The notes under the pieces are model-generated. The model was not told where the DNA came from. It saw only the letters and a list, made by a program, of their open reading frames with translations, and searched no databases. The position numbers were made by a program, and so were the translations under genes. This document shows, piece after piece, positions 9,299-17,278 of a stretch of DNA of 64,000 nt (the first letter of the stretch is position 1; each line of letters opens with the position of its first letter). Source of the stretch: Lysobacter sp. ISL-50 (GTDB lineage Bacteria > Pseudomonadota > Gammaproteobacteria > Xanthomonadales > Xanthomonadaceae); contig NZ_JAGGRI010000008.1 of NCBI RefSeq assembly GCF_018612875.1, positions 1 through 64,000 on the forward strand, read 5' to 3'.

Positions 9299-9574
9299 AT
9301 GTCCAGTATCGATATCCGCCATCCGCACACGCTGGCTCCGGCCAAGGCCCGCAAAGCCGTCGAGGAAGTCGCGCAGAAGCTCGCCGAGCGTTTCGACGTC
9401 GAGTACGGCTGGGAAGACGACATCCTGAATTTCTCCCGCAGCGGCGTGGACGGCAAGATCGCGCTCAAGCCCAATCAGCTGCACGTGACCGCGCAGCTCG
9501 GGTTCCTGCTGGGCGCGCTGAAGGGGCCGATCGAATCGGAAATCCGCCGGGTCCTGGAAGAACGCTTCAAGTAA
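9299..9574 (+). CDS. polyhydroxyalkanoic acid system family protein
   Basis: A 91-residue protein of the PHA granule-region family, small proteins found beside polyhydroxyalkanoate genes. Recognisable features are the start IDIRHPHTL, the KARKAVEEVAQKLAERF helix and the C-terminal LGALKGPIESEIRRVLEE helix. I choose ATG 9299, after an AGGGAGA site, over ATG 9263, which adds 12 unlike residues. The following gene on the opposite strand and the phasins nearby belong to the same functional theme. Its molecular activity is not established. Confidence 0.8.
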   Translation: MSSIDIRHPHTLAPAKARKAVEEVAQKLAERFDVEYGWEDDILNFSRSGVDGKIALKPNQLHVTAQLGFLLGALKGPIESEIRRVLEERFK

Positions 9575-9584
9575 GCGCGGCGGC

Positions 9585-10307
9585 TCAGGCCAATCCCGGA
9601 AACGGGTCGGCGTCCTCTTCGAACAAGCGCTGCGCCACCTCGCGCTCGTCCTGTTCGATCTCGGCGATGAATTCGCGCACATCGCCCAGTTGCGCGAACG
9701 CGGCGAAACCGCGTTCCAGGAATCCCTGCAGTTCCGACAGCCCCGCCGCCTTGGCCGGGCCGCGCGAAAGCTTCAACAGGGTCATCACCCCGGGCATCCG
9801 CAGCGCCTTGCCCAGGCCCAGGCCGACCCGCGAGATCAGCTGGATCTGATGCTCGCGCAGGCGCGGCAGCCCGCAGGCGCGGTAGGCCTGGGCGTACAGC
9901 GCCCCGTCGAGCTTGCGCCGGCGCGGGGCGATCTCGTGCAGCCATTGGCTCATGCGCAGATCGAAGGCCTGGGTCAGCACGCCCAGCTCGATCGCGTCGG
10001 CGACCGTGGACAGCAAGGCGCCCGGCAGCAGCTTCTGCATCATCGGCAGGACCTTGGCGATGTCGGCGTCGCGACGGCTGAAGTCGCGGTCGTTGTAGAC
10101 GTCGCTGAGAAAGAACCGCGCCGCCGGACGCCGGCGCGGATCGCGCAGGAAGCGGTCGAAGCTGGCCTCCAGCCGCCGCGCCTGCCACTGGCGCAGCTCG
10201 GGCAGCCAGCGCAGCTGGTTGCGCGGTTCGCGCCGCGGATCGTGCAGGGCCTGGTGGCGGGCCAGCAGGCAGCCCAGTCGTCGGCTGAGGTCGGTCGTCC
10301 TGGACAT
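9585..10307 (-). CDS. FFLEELY-motif type protein (PHA-associated hypothetical)
   Basis: A 240-residue, Arg/Leu-rich, mainly helical protein. The segment ARFFLSDVYNDRDFSRRD, at about residues 62-79, matches the FFLxDLY motif that names a family of hypothetical proteins found with polyhydroxyalkanoate genes in gammaproteobacteria. The start at ATG 10307 is preceded by TCCCTCCCGA-type sequence on the plus strand, that is, a GGGAGG site on the coding strand; the longer frame to 10409 reads through a repeat. It is convergent with the PHA-system gene. Function unknown. Confidence 0.7.
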   Translation of the reverse strand: MSRTTDLSRRLGCLLARHQALHDPRREPRNQLRWLPELRQWQARRLEASFDRFLRDPRRRPAARFFLSDVYNDRDFSRRDADIAKVLPMMQKLLPGALLSTVADAIELGVLTQAFDLRMSQWLHEIAPRRRKLDGALYAQAYRACGLPRLREHQIQLISRVGLGLGKALRMPGVMTLLKLSRGPAKAAGLSELQGFLERGFAAFAQLGDVREFIAEIEQDEREVAQRLFEEDADPFPGLA

Positions 10308-10386
10308 CGGGAGGGATGATCGCGGCGGCGGCGGCTGGCTGCAAGGCGTGCGGTGCTTCGGGCGTCGTCGCGGCGGAACGGAAAGC

Positions 10387-10413
10387 GTCGGGCCTGAAGG
10401 CCCTCCCACAAAA
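10387..10413 (+). repeat. variant copy of the GGGGCTGAAGCCCC repeat
   Basis: Here the core reads GGGCCTGAAGGCCC: the G-C pair next to the loop is swapped on both arms relative to the other copies, so base pairing is kept. It is followed by the family's TCCCACAAAA tail. Confidence 0.75.
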
Positions 10414-10563
10414 GCTGAGCGCCCTGTTGATCGGAGGGCCTTGAGCCTCCTGGCTTTCGCCTGCCTGTCGCCGCCGCCTGCGACCTTGGTACAGGTCGGC
10501 TGGACGCCCCGCCCGGCTGGGCTACACTCGACCGAATTCCGCCAAGGCCGTGCCGCCGATCAC

Positions 10564-11904
10564 ATGCTGTCACTTCACTCCGCCCGGAATCGGGCGAGCC
10601 GCAAACAGTCGGCCAATGGCACCCGCCCCTCCGCATCCAAGCCCGCGTCGAAATCCGCGCCCGATGGCGCCAAGCCGAAGATCGGCCTGGCCATCGCCGG
10701 CGGCGGCCCGATCGGCGGCATGTACGAACTGGGCGCCCTGCGCGCGCTCGACGAGGCGATCGAAGGCCTCGACCTGACCCGACTGGACTGCTACGTCGGC
10801 GTCAGCAGCGGCGCCTTCCTCGCCGCCGGCCTGGCCAACCGCATGGACACGGCCGAGATGTGCCGGATCTTCGTCACCGGCGACAGCGCCGACGTCGAGT
10901 TCCGCCCCGAGACCTTCATGCGCCCGGCGTTCCTGGAATACGTCAAGCGCGCGGCGAGCTTTCCGCGCCTGGCCGCCGAGTGGTGGCGCGAGCTGCTGTT
11001 CTCGCCGCTGGAAGCGCGCTGGTCGGACCTGATCACCCGCTTCGGCGGCCTGATTCCCAATGGCCTGTTCGACAACGCCCAGGTCGAGCTGTTCCTGCGC
11101 GAAGTGTTCACCCGGCGCGGCCGCAGCAACGATTTCCGCGAACTCGACGCCGAGCTGTACGTGGTCGCGGTGGATATCGACAGCGGCGACGCGGTGCGTT
11201 TCGGCGGCGCGGACTGGAAGGACGTGCCGATCTCGCAAGCGGTCCAGGCCAGCGCCGCGCTGCCGGGCCTGTACCCGCCGGTGCAGATCCGCGGCCGTCA
11301 CTTCGTCGATGGCGCGCTGCGCCGGACCATGCACGCCTCGGTCGTGCTCGAACGCGGCGTGGACCTGCTGATCGGCATCAATCCGCTGGTACCGTTCAAC
11401 CACAACCACGGCGTGCCGGTGGCCGAGGACAACAGCCTGGCCGCCGGCGGCCTGCCGGCGGTGCTGTCGCAGACCTTCCGCACCCTGCTGCAATCGCGCA
11501 TGCAGGTCGGGCTGGCGCGCTACGCCCAGCAATACCCCGACATCGACCAACTGGTGTTCGAGCCCAACGCCGAAGACCGCGAGTTGTTCTTCACCAACGC
11601 CTTCAGCTTCTCGGCGCGCAAGCGCATCTGCGAGATCGCCTACCGCAACACCCTGGCCGACCTGCGCCTGCGCAAGGACACGCTGGCGCCGATGCTGGCC
11701 GCGCACGGCCTGCGCCTGCGCGAGGACGTGCTGGCCGATACCGATCGCTCGATCCTCGACGGCATCGGCAAGCCGCGGCGCGACACCGAGACGACGGCGC
11801 GGCTGCGGCGGGCGCTGGACGATGTGGATCATCTGGTGGCCAAGGCGCCGAAGGCATCGCCGCGCGCGGGGAAGCGGGCGGTTCGGAAGCAGCAGGTGGG
11901 GTGA
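10564..11904 (+). CDS. patatin-like phospholipase
   Basis: A 446-residue patatin-family acyl hydrolase. The oxyanion-hole loop AGGGPIGG, the nucleophile elbow GVSSGAF (Ser-Asp dyad serine) and the DGALR segment carrying the catalytic aspartate are all present. The first 45 residues are Lys/Ser/Ala-rich and the last 30 basic, both probably disordered; no signal peptide is visible, so the protein is likely cytoplasmic. I start at ATG 10564 because the frame upstream covers a repeat and intergenic DNA. Its place among PHA and acyl-CoA genes suggests a role in acyl turnover; the substrate is not known. Confidence 0.85.
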   Translation: MLSLHSARNRASRKQSANGTRPSASKPASKSAPDGAKPKIGLAIAGGGPIGGMYELGALRALDEAIEGLDLTRLDCYVGVSSGAFLAAGLANRMDTAEMCRIFVTGDSADVEFRPETFMRPAFLEYVKRAASFPRLAAEWWRELLFSPLEARWSDLITRFGGLIPNGLFDNAQVELFLREVFTRRGRSNDFRELDAELYVVAVDIDSGDAVRFGGADWKDVPISQAVQASAALPGLYPPVQIRGRHFVDGALRRTMHASVVLERGVDLLIGINPLVPFNHNHGVPVAEDNSLAAGGLPAVLSQTFRTLLQSRMQVGLARYAQQYPDIDQLVFEPNAEDRELFFTNAFSFSARKRICEIAYRNTLADLRLRKDTLAPMLAAHGLRLREDVLADTDRSILDGIGKPRRDTETTARLRRALDDVDHLVAKAPKASPRAGKRAVRKQQVG

Positions 11905-11982
11905 GGGTGGTTGGCGTCGCAGACTGCCTCTTTCCAGATCGCCATTCCGACTGGCCGAGACTTCAGCGCCATCTCCCCAGGC

Positions 11983-12067
11983 CGTCATTCCCGCGAACGC
12001 GGGAATCCAGTGACTTCAAGCGTTCTCGCACGAAAGTCCCTGGATTCCCGCGTTCGCGGGAATGACG
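11983..12067. repeat. paired palindromic repeat (GTCATTCCCGC family)
   Basis: Two inverted copies of a CGTCATTCCCGCGAACGCGG-type palindrome flank a short spacer containing CTTCAAGCGTTCTCGC. A nearly identical 85-base element lies at 58993-59077. It fills part of the 340-base gap before the phasin gene; the rest of that gap shows nothing else recognisable. Confidence 0.85.
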
Positions 12068-12246
12068 GGTAAGGGTGACCTTCGTCGCAGCTGGATTAGG
12101 GGCCTTACGCCGCGATCTGCTGATTCAACGCCGGACAAACGGTTGGCGCGCCTGGGTGTGGTGGCGTACTCCAAGTGGTGGTGTGAATACTCTAGACAGC
12201 AAGCCCATCTTGGCGGCACAGCACCAACCCCAATTACAGGATGTCC

Positions 12247-12852
12247 ATGGCCGCCAAGTTCAAGAAGACCGCGAAGAAGTCCGCCGGCAAAACCCAAAAC
12301 GCCGGCAAGGGCAGCGCGCAGGAGCAGGCCGAGCGCCTGTCCAAGACGTTGAGCGAATCCGCGCAGCAGATCTGGCTGGCCGGCGTCGGCGCGTTCGGTC
12401 GCGCTCAGGCCGAGGGCACCAAGCTGTTCGAAGGCCTGGTCAAGGAAGGTCTGAACCTGGAGCAGACCGCGCGCAAGTTCACCGGCGGTCAGGCCAGCGT
12501 GTTGCGCGATGCGGTCGAGTCCAAGGTCGGCCAGGCGCGCGAGCGCGCGACCGATACCTGGGATCGCCTCGAGAAGGTGTTCGAAGAACGCGTGCAGCGC
12601 GCGCTGGTCAAGCTCGGCGTGCCGGGCCGCGACGATCTGGCCGGCCTGAGCGAGCGCGTCGATGCGCTGACCGCCGAGCTGCGCCGCCAAGGTGGCGCGC
12701 CGGCCGTGCGCAAGGCTTCCGCCAAGGCCGCCAAGCCCCCCGCCGCCGCGCGCAAGCCGAAGGCCGCCAAGGCCGCGGCGAAGAAGCCGGCCAAGGCCGC
12801 CAAGGCACCGCGCAAGTCGATCGCCCGCCCCAAGCCGCCAGTCGCGCCGTAA
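12247..12852 (+). CDS. phasin family protein (PHA granule-associated)
   Basis: A granule-coating protein of the PhaI/PhaF type, about 201 residues. The N-terminal two-thirds is the phasin helix (QIWLAGVGAFGRAQAEG, then LVKEGLNLEQ). The last 60 residues form a Lys/Ala/Pro-rich, histone H1-like tail (repeats of the KAAKP kind), which in PhaF-like proteins binds DNA and helps partition granules. ATG 12247 has an ACAGG site six bases upstream; the in-frame ATG at 12241 lies too close to it. A second phasin lies at 18749-19156. No PHA synthase is in the window. Confidence 0.85.
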   Translation: MAAKFKKTAKKSAGKTQNAGKGSAQEQAERLSKTLSESAQQIWLAGVGAFGRAQAEGTKLFEGLVKEGLNLEQTARKFTGGQASVLRDAVESKVGQARERATDTWDRLEKVFEERVQRALVKLGVPGRDDLAGLSERVDALTAELRRQGGAPAVRKASAKAAKPPAAARKPKAAKAAAKKPAKAAKAPRKSIARPKPPVAP

Positions 12853-12938
12853 GCGACCGCTCGCCGATACAAGACTCGTAGTACCCGTCGTACACACTCG
12901 GTTCGACCGCGCGGCCATCCACCCGCCGCGCACGGTTT

Positions 12939-13000
12939 AAGCCCGCCAGTCCGCGCTTCCGTATGCTCCCCTCCCCTTACGGTTTCGGACTGGCGGGCTT
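12939..13000. terminator. 15-bp perfect hairpin with C-rich apical loop; terminator or small RNA candidate
   Basis: AAGCCCGCCAGTCCG at 12939-12953 pairs perfectly with 12986-13000. Inside, CCGTA (12959-12963) pairs with TACGG (12978-12982), leaving a loop rich in CCCCTCCCC. The stem is followed by TCTTAT, a weak T-tract. It could end the phasin transcript or be the 3' hairpin of a small RNA. The rest of the gap 12853-13291 shows no gene I believe. Confidence 0.5.
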
Positions 13001-13291
13001 TCTTATCGCCCCACCCAGGGCTCCAGGCCGCTACACGGTTCTTGCGCCATTCGCGCATATCTTCATCACCGCGCATCTCGCGCGTTTTGTGGCTTCCAGG
13101 CCCTCCGATCAGGTGACTCCGGCACAGTTCGTGCCAGCATGCAGTTGCCGTTCACAGCCCCGCCCATGGGACGTTGAAAGAGCAACGGCTGATGAAAGAC
13201 ACAACGATTCCGAGAAATAAGTCTCATTTTTCGTGAATTTCATATGTCTGAAGCCGTATATCCTCAGCGTCTTTTATGGGCCTAGCGCTGC

Positions 13292-14356
13292 ATGTCGAGT
13301 TTCTCCCTGTGGGCTGCCGCCGCCGTCACCCTGACGATCGGTCTGGCGTCCACCGCCTACCTTTGGTCCTACCGCCGCCATCGCACTGAGGTCTCCACCG
13401 GTATCGCCGGTCTGGCCAAGATGCGCTGGCGCGAATTCGCGCGCCTGATCGTCGAGGCCCTGCGCGAGCGCGGGTTCGAGGCCGAGTCGGTGGAGGAATC
13501 CCTCGCCCGCGGCACTCAGGCCGAGCTGCGCCTGCTGCGCGCCGGCAAGCCGTGGCTGCTGTCGTGCAAGCTGGGCGACGCCGATTACAAGGTCTCGGCC
13601 GCGACCGTGGCCGAGTTGGCGGATGCGGTGCGCTTCAACGGTGCCGCCGGCGGTCTGCTGGTCACCACGGGGCGCTTCGACGGTCATTCCGAGCGCGTCG
13701 CCGACGGGCTGGATCTGTACAGCGGCGAGACGCTGTGGGAACTGGTCGAGCCGTTGCTGCCGGCCTCTACTCGCCACGAGGTCATCGCGGCGGCGCAGAA
13801 GCGCAGCATCCAGACGATCGTCGCGGCCTGGGCGGGGGCGATCGTGTTGGGGCTGATCGTGGGCTTCGTGGTGCCGCATTTGATTCCTCACGCTGCGCCT
13901 GCGGCTTTGCCGGCGACTGAGACGGCTGCGGCGCGGGACGGCGGGGATGTCGTGCCGGTGCCGGCGGATGCGCCGCCAGCGGCTGTGATGCCGCCCGAGG
14001 GGCCTGCGCCTGCCGATGACGCTGCCGCCGACGATCAGGCTTCCGATGTTCAACCGGCGGTGGCGGCTCGCCCTGCGGCGGCTGCGCCAGCGGTTTCGGG
14101 GGCTTCGGCTAATCCTGCGGCCGATCGCGCTTTTGTGATTCGCGCTATCGCGGGGTTGAACGGGGTCGAGCGGGCGTTGTGGTCTACGCCTTCCAATTTG
14201 CTGATCTATCGTCTTACCGATGCGGGCAAGCAGGATATCGACAACATCTGCCAGGTGCTTGATCGGTATCCGGAGTTGCGGTCTTCTCGGGTGCAACTGC
14301 AGCCGCCGCCTGGCAGTACTACCCGGGTGCGGTTCTTTCAGTGTCGCGCTTATTGA
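13292..14356 (+). CDS. membrane-anchored restriction-endonuclease-like (Mrr_cat) protein
   Basis: A 354-residue protein. An N-terminal membrane segment (about residues 4-26) is followed by a domain resembling the Mrr/PD-(D/E)XK nuclease-like fold (about 45-150: RWREFARLIVEALRERGFE, then LLSCKLGDADYKV, then GLLVTTGRFD). A second hydrophobic segment (about 172-192) is followed by an Ala/Pro-rich linker and a C-terminal domain of about 90 residues. In Mrr the core reads QCK; here it is SCK, with the lysine kept. The C-terminal domain is unknown to me. Whether it cuts DNA is unproven. Confidence 0.65.
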   Translation: MSSFSLWAAAAVTLTIGLASTAYLWSYRRHRTEVSTGIAGLAKMRWREFARLIVEALRERGFEAESVEESLARGTQAELRLLRAGKPWLLSCKLGDADYKVSAATVAELADAVRFNGAAGGLLVTTGRFDGHSERVADGLDLYSGETLWELVEPLLPASTRHEVIAAAQKRSIQTIVAAWAGAIVLGLIVGFVVPHLIPHAAPAALPATETAAARDGGDVVPVPADAPPAAVMPPEGPAPADDAAADDQASDVQPAVAARPAAAAPAVSGASANPAADRAFVIRAIAGLNGVERALWSTPSNLLIYRLTDAGKQDIDNICQVLDRYPELRSSRVQLQPPPGSTTRVRFFQCRAY

Positions 14357-14462
14357 TCTTGCGGGACGCCAGGGCCTTGGTGGCGTTGGCGATAACGCCA
14401 CCAAAGATCAAACGCTAAAAGCAGATCAAACGCGTAAAGCTTCCGCCATGAAGCGGCGGGTC

Positions 14463-14492
14463 ACTTTCTTTGTCCGAAGCCACAAAGAAAGT
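14463..14492. repeat. dispersed repeat core ACTTTCTTTGT/ACAAAGAAAGT
   Basis: An 11-bp inverted repeat around CCGAAGCC, followed by AACCAAAGAAAGGG. I recognise this ACTTTCTTTG...CAAAGAAAGT sequence as a common intergenic repeat of Xanthomonadaceae and related genomes. It sits in the gap 14357-14820, which holds only repeats and terminators. Confidence 0.65.
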
Positions 14493-14620
14493 AACCAAAG
14501 AAAGGGCTTTAGGCTGTTTCGAATCAAAAGCCACGAGTGCGATGCTTGCGCAGGCAGGTGCCACATTGGGCATCCTGCCCAAGGTGGCACCCGGCGCACG
14601 TCCATGTGCGCCGCCCTTCG

Positions 14621-14800
14621 GGTGTCCCTCGGTCTCGCGAGTCAGTAGCTGCGCCGGGCCAAAGCTCTGAGCCGCAGCTAAAAAGAGCCGGGTTGCCCGG
14701 CTCTTACGGTGTCCTTCGGTCTCGCGAGTCAGTAGCTGCGCCGGGCCAAAGCTTTGAGCCACATCTAAAAAAAGAGCCGGGATTACCCGGCTCTTTTTTT
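14621..14800. repeat. tandem duplication of an 87-bp terminator-bearing unit
   Basis: Unit 1 (14621-14707) and unit 2 (from 14708) both begin GGTGTCC and share CGGTCTCGCGAGTCAGTAGC and GCGCCGGGCCAAAGC. Each ends in an AGAGCCGGG/CCCGGCTCT hairpin (14684-14704 in unit 1). Confidence 0.8.
14771..14800. terminator. bidirectional rho-independent terminator
   Basis: An 11-bp stem AAAGAGCCGGG / CCCGGCTCTTT with loop ATTA, an A-run before and seven T's after. It stands 20 bases from the stop of the fatty acyl-CoA reductase gene (minus) and downstream of the Mrr-like gene (plus), so it can serve both. Confidence 0.85.
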
Positions 14801-14820
14801 GTTTGTCCGCCAGCGGCGGC

Positions 14821-16809
14821 TTACCAGTGCACGCCGCGCATCAGGGAGGCGAAGGCGATTTGTTCGTTGCTGGCGTGTTCGTCCTTAAGGCCCTTGCGAT
14901 CGCCCTTGGCGGCGGCGGAATCGGGGAACAGTTCGAAGGCGGTGCTCATGACCACTTCGTACGCCTTCGGCGCCAGGGCGTTGACCACCGAGGCGAAGAT
15001 GCCCAGGCGGGTGGCGATGCGGCTCGGGCGTTCGATGATGCCCTTGACCACCAGGTCGGCGGCTTCGTCGGGGGTCAGGGTCGGCACGCTGTCGTACATT
15101 TTGGTCGGCGCGATCATCGGGGTCTTCACCAGCGGCATGTTGATGGTGGTGAAGCTGATGCCCTTGCCCGACAGCTCGCCCTGGGCGCAGCGGCTCCATG
15201 CGTCCAGCGCCGCTTTCGATGCGACGTAGGCCGAGAACCGCGGCGAATTGGCCAGCACGCCGATCGAGGAGATGTTGATGATGTGGCCCTTGCGACGCTC
15301 GGTCATCTTCGGCATGAAGCCCATGATCAGGCGCAGGCTGCCGAAGTAGTTGAGCTGCATGGTGCGTTCGAAATCGTGGAAGCGATCGTAGCTGAGCTCG
15401 ATCGAACGCCGGATCGAACGGCCGGCGTTGTTGACCAGGATATCGACGTGGCCGTGATCGGCCAGCACCTGCTTGACCAGACGGTCGCAGTCGGCCATGT
15501 CGGCCAGGTCGGCGGTGTAGGCGAACACCTTGCCGCCCTGCGCCTTCATCGCGTCGCGCGCCTTGAACAATTCGGCTTCGCCGCGCGCGACGATCACCGT
15601 CACCGCGCCGGCGGCGGCGACTTTCTCTGCGGTCGCGAGGCCAATGCCCGAGGAACCGCCGGTGATCACCACGACCTTGTTGCGGACCTTGCCCTTGAGG
15701 GTGCGATCGACGAACAGGTCCGGGTCCAGATGCCGTTCCCAGTAGTCCCACAGCCGCCAGGCGTAGGTGTCCAGGTTCGGGACCTTGATCCCGCTGCCGC
15801 GTAGCGCGCGCTCGGTCTCGCGGTTGTCGAACCGGGTCGGATAGGTGATGAACTTCATCACTTCCTTCGGAATCTTGAAGTCGCGCAGCAACATGCCGAT
15901 GAAGCGCTTGACCGGCGGCAGGTTGGTCACCGCGCCGCGGATGCCGGCGGGCACGAAGGCGAACATGCGCGCGTCGATGCGCATGGTCATCTCCGGCGTG
16001 TGGCCGGCGCGGGCGAAGGTGTTGAGCACCTCGCCGACGCGCTGCGGCTCCGGATCGGTCAAATGGAAGCAGTGGCCGTCGAGCTTGGGCTTGTGCGCGA
16101 TGTGATCCATCGCATCGACCACGTAGTCCACCGGAATGATGTTGATGCGGCCGCCTTCCAGGCCCAGCATCGGCATCCACGGCGGCAGCATTTCGCGCAG
16201 CTTCTTGAGGAAGGTGAAGAAGTAGTACGGGCCGTCGATCTTGTCCATCTCGCCGGTCTGCGAATGGCCGACCACCATGCCCGGGCGATAGATGCGCCAC
16301 TTGACCCGCTTTTCGTTGCGGACCAGGCCTTCGGAATCGTGCTTGGTGCGCAGGTACGGATCGTCCAGGCCTTCGGCCTCGTCGAACATGTCCTCGCGGA
16401 ACACGCCCGAATACAGGCCGGCGGCGGCGATCGAACTGGTGTGGTGGAAGCAGCCGGCGGCGATGGCCGCGGCCAGGTCCAGCGCGTGCTGGGTGCCGTC
16501 GATGTTGGCCGCGCGCTGGGCCTGCGCGCTGGCGGTGAGGTCGTAGATCGCGGCCAGATGGAAGAAATGCTTGATCTTGCCGTTCAACGCGCGCAGCTGC
16601 GCGGCGGTGAGGCCGCACTTGGGCTGGGTCATGTCGCCCGCGACCGGAATCACGCGCTTGAGATCCCACCCCATCTTCTTGGCGGTGGCGTCGAATTTCT
16701 TTTGCGAATCCTTGCGCACCAGCACGTGGATCGTGCCCTTGCGTTTGAGCAAGTTGCTGACGAGAAAGCGACCGATGAAACCCGTCGCGCCGGTGACGAA
16801 ATAGCTCAT
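14821..16809 (-). CDS. bifunctional fatty acyl-CoA reductase (two SDR domains)
   Basis: A 662-residue protein with two Rossmann domains. The N-terminal extended-SDR or male-sterility domain starts MSYFVTGATGFIGRFL and covers about residues 1-370. The C-terminal classical SDR domain (about 375-662) has ITGGSSGIGLA, NNAG and the catalytic SAYVASK tyrosine/lysine. This order and length match the alcohol-forming fatty acyl-CoA reductase of Marinobacter (Maqu_2507, about 660 residues), which reduces acyl-CoA to aldehyde and then to fatty alcohol. An acyl-CoA-binding protein gene is divergent to it, which fits. Start ATG 16809 has GGAGAG upstream. Confidence 0.82.
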   Translation of the reverse strand: MSYFVTGATGFIGRFLVSNLLKRKGTIHVLVRKDSQKKFDATAKKMGWDLKRVIPVAGDMTQPKCGLTAAQLRALNGKIKHFFHLAAIYDLTASAQAQRAANIDGTQHALDLAAAIAAGCFHHTSSIAAAGLYSGVFREDMFDEAEGLDDPYLRTKHDSEGLVRNEKRVKWRIYRPGMVVGHSQTGEMDKIDGPYYFFTFLKKLREMLPPWMPMLGLEGGRINIIPVDYVVDAMDHIAHKPKLDGHCFHLTDPEPQRVGEVLNTFARAGHTPEMTMRIDARMFAFVPAGIRGAVTNLPPVKRFIGMLLRDFKIPKEVMKFITYPTRFDNRETERALRGSGIKVPNLDTYAWRLWDYWERHLDPDLFVDRTLKGKVRNKVVVITGGSSGIGLATAEKVAAAGAVTVIVARGEAELFKARDAMKAQGGKVFAYTADLADMADCDRLVKQVLADHGHVDILVNNAGRSIRRSIELSYDRFHDFERTMQLNYFGSLRLIMGFMPKMTERRKGHIINISSIGVLANSPRFSAYVASKAALDAWSRCAQGELSGKGISFTTINMPLVKTPMIAPTKMYDSVPTLTPDEAADLVVKGIIERPSRIATRLGIFASVVNALAPKAYEVVMSTAFELFPDSAAAKGDRKGLKDEHASNEQIAFASLMRGVHW

Positions 16810-16896
16810 GCCCCTCTCCTGGATGGCCCCGATCGGCCGCCGTTGCGGCGGCATGACGCTACGGTGCCAGAGCCTGAGCGCAGTAACAATTCTTTT

Positions 16897-16928
16897 CCGT
16901 ATTGACCGCGCCGCTCCGTATTGACCGC
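16897..16928. promoter_or_regulatory. 13-bp direct repeat between divergent acyl-CoA genes
   Basis: CCGTATTGACCGC occurs at 16897-16909 and again at 16916-16928, 19 bases apart (about two helix turns). It lies in the 174-base space between the fatty acyl-CoA reductase and the acyl-CoA-binding protein genes. It may be an operator or a duplicated promoter element; the nearby TetR-type regulator is one candidate binder. This is inference. Confidence 0.45.
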
Positions 16929-16949
16929 CTGGGGAGCGCGTGCTGTTAT
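16921..16949 (+). promoter_or_regulatory. putative sigma-70 promoter of the acyl-CoA-binding protein gene
   Basis: TTGACC (16921-16926) and TGTTAT (16944-16949) are separated by 17 bases, and lie 35 bases before the GTG start. The -35 element is part of the second direct-repeat copy. Confidence 0.45.
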
Positions 16950-16983
16950 GCCGCTTCACCCTGGTGCCCAGGAGAGGCCGCCC

Positions 16984-17241
16984 GTGTCCGACATCCAGTC
17001 TGCGTTCGAACAAGCCGCAAAAGACGTCCAAGCCCTGCCCGACCGTCCGGATAACGACACCCTGCTGCGCCTGTACGCGCTGTACAAGCAAGGCGCCGAC
17101 GGCGACGTCAACGGCCCCAAGCCGGGGTTCTTCGATTTCGTCGGCACCGCCAAGTACGAGGCCTGGGAAAAGCTCAAGGGCACCGCGCAGGACGAGGCGA
17201 AGAAGAAATACGTCGATCTGGTCAAGAAACTGCGCGGCTGA
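16984..17241 (+). CDS. acyl-CoA-binding protein
   Basis: An 85-residue ACBP, the exact size of the family, which buffers long-chain acyl-CoA in the cytoplasm. Typical motifs are present: FEQAAKDVQALP, LLRLYALYKQ, GDVNGPKPGFFD and KYEAWEKLKG. The start is GTG 16984, with AGGAG nine bases upstream; earlier in-frame ATGs at 16921 and 16950 would add non-family residues. ACBP is uncommon in bacteria. Its position divergent to an acyl-CoA reductase suggests substrate delivery. Confidence 0.93.
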   Translation: MSDIQSAFEQAAKDVQALPDRPDNDTLLRLYALYKQGADGDVNGPKPGFFDFVGTAKYEAWEKLKGTAQDEAKKKYVDLVKKLRG

Positions 17242-17278
17242 CGCCGCGCCCGCCCCGTCCTCTCACCTAGGCAGCCCG

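Noticed and set aside
12963-13220. An 85-residue open frame
   Set aside because: It begins inside a hairpin, has no ribosome-binding site and an unstructured composition; it is a gap rather than a gene.
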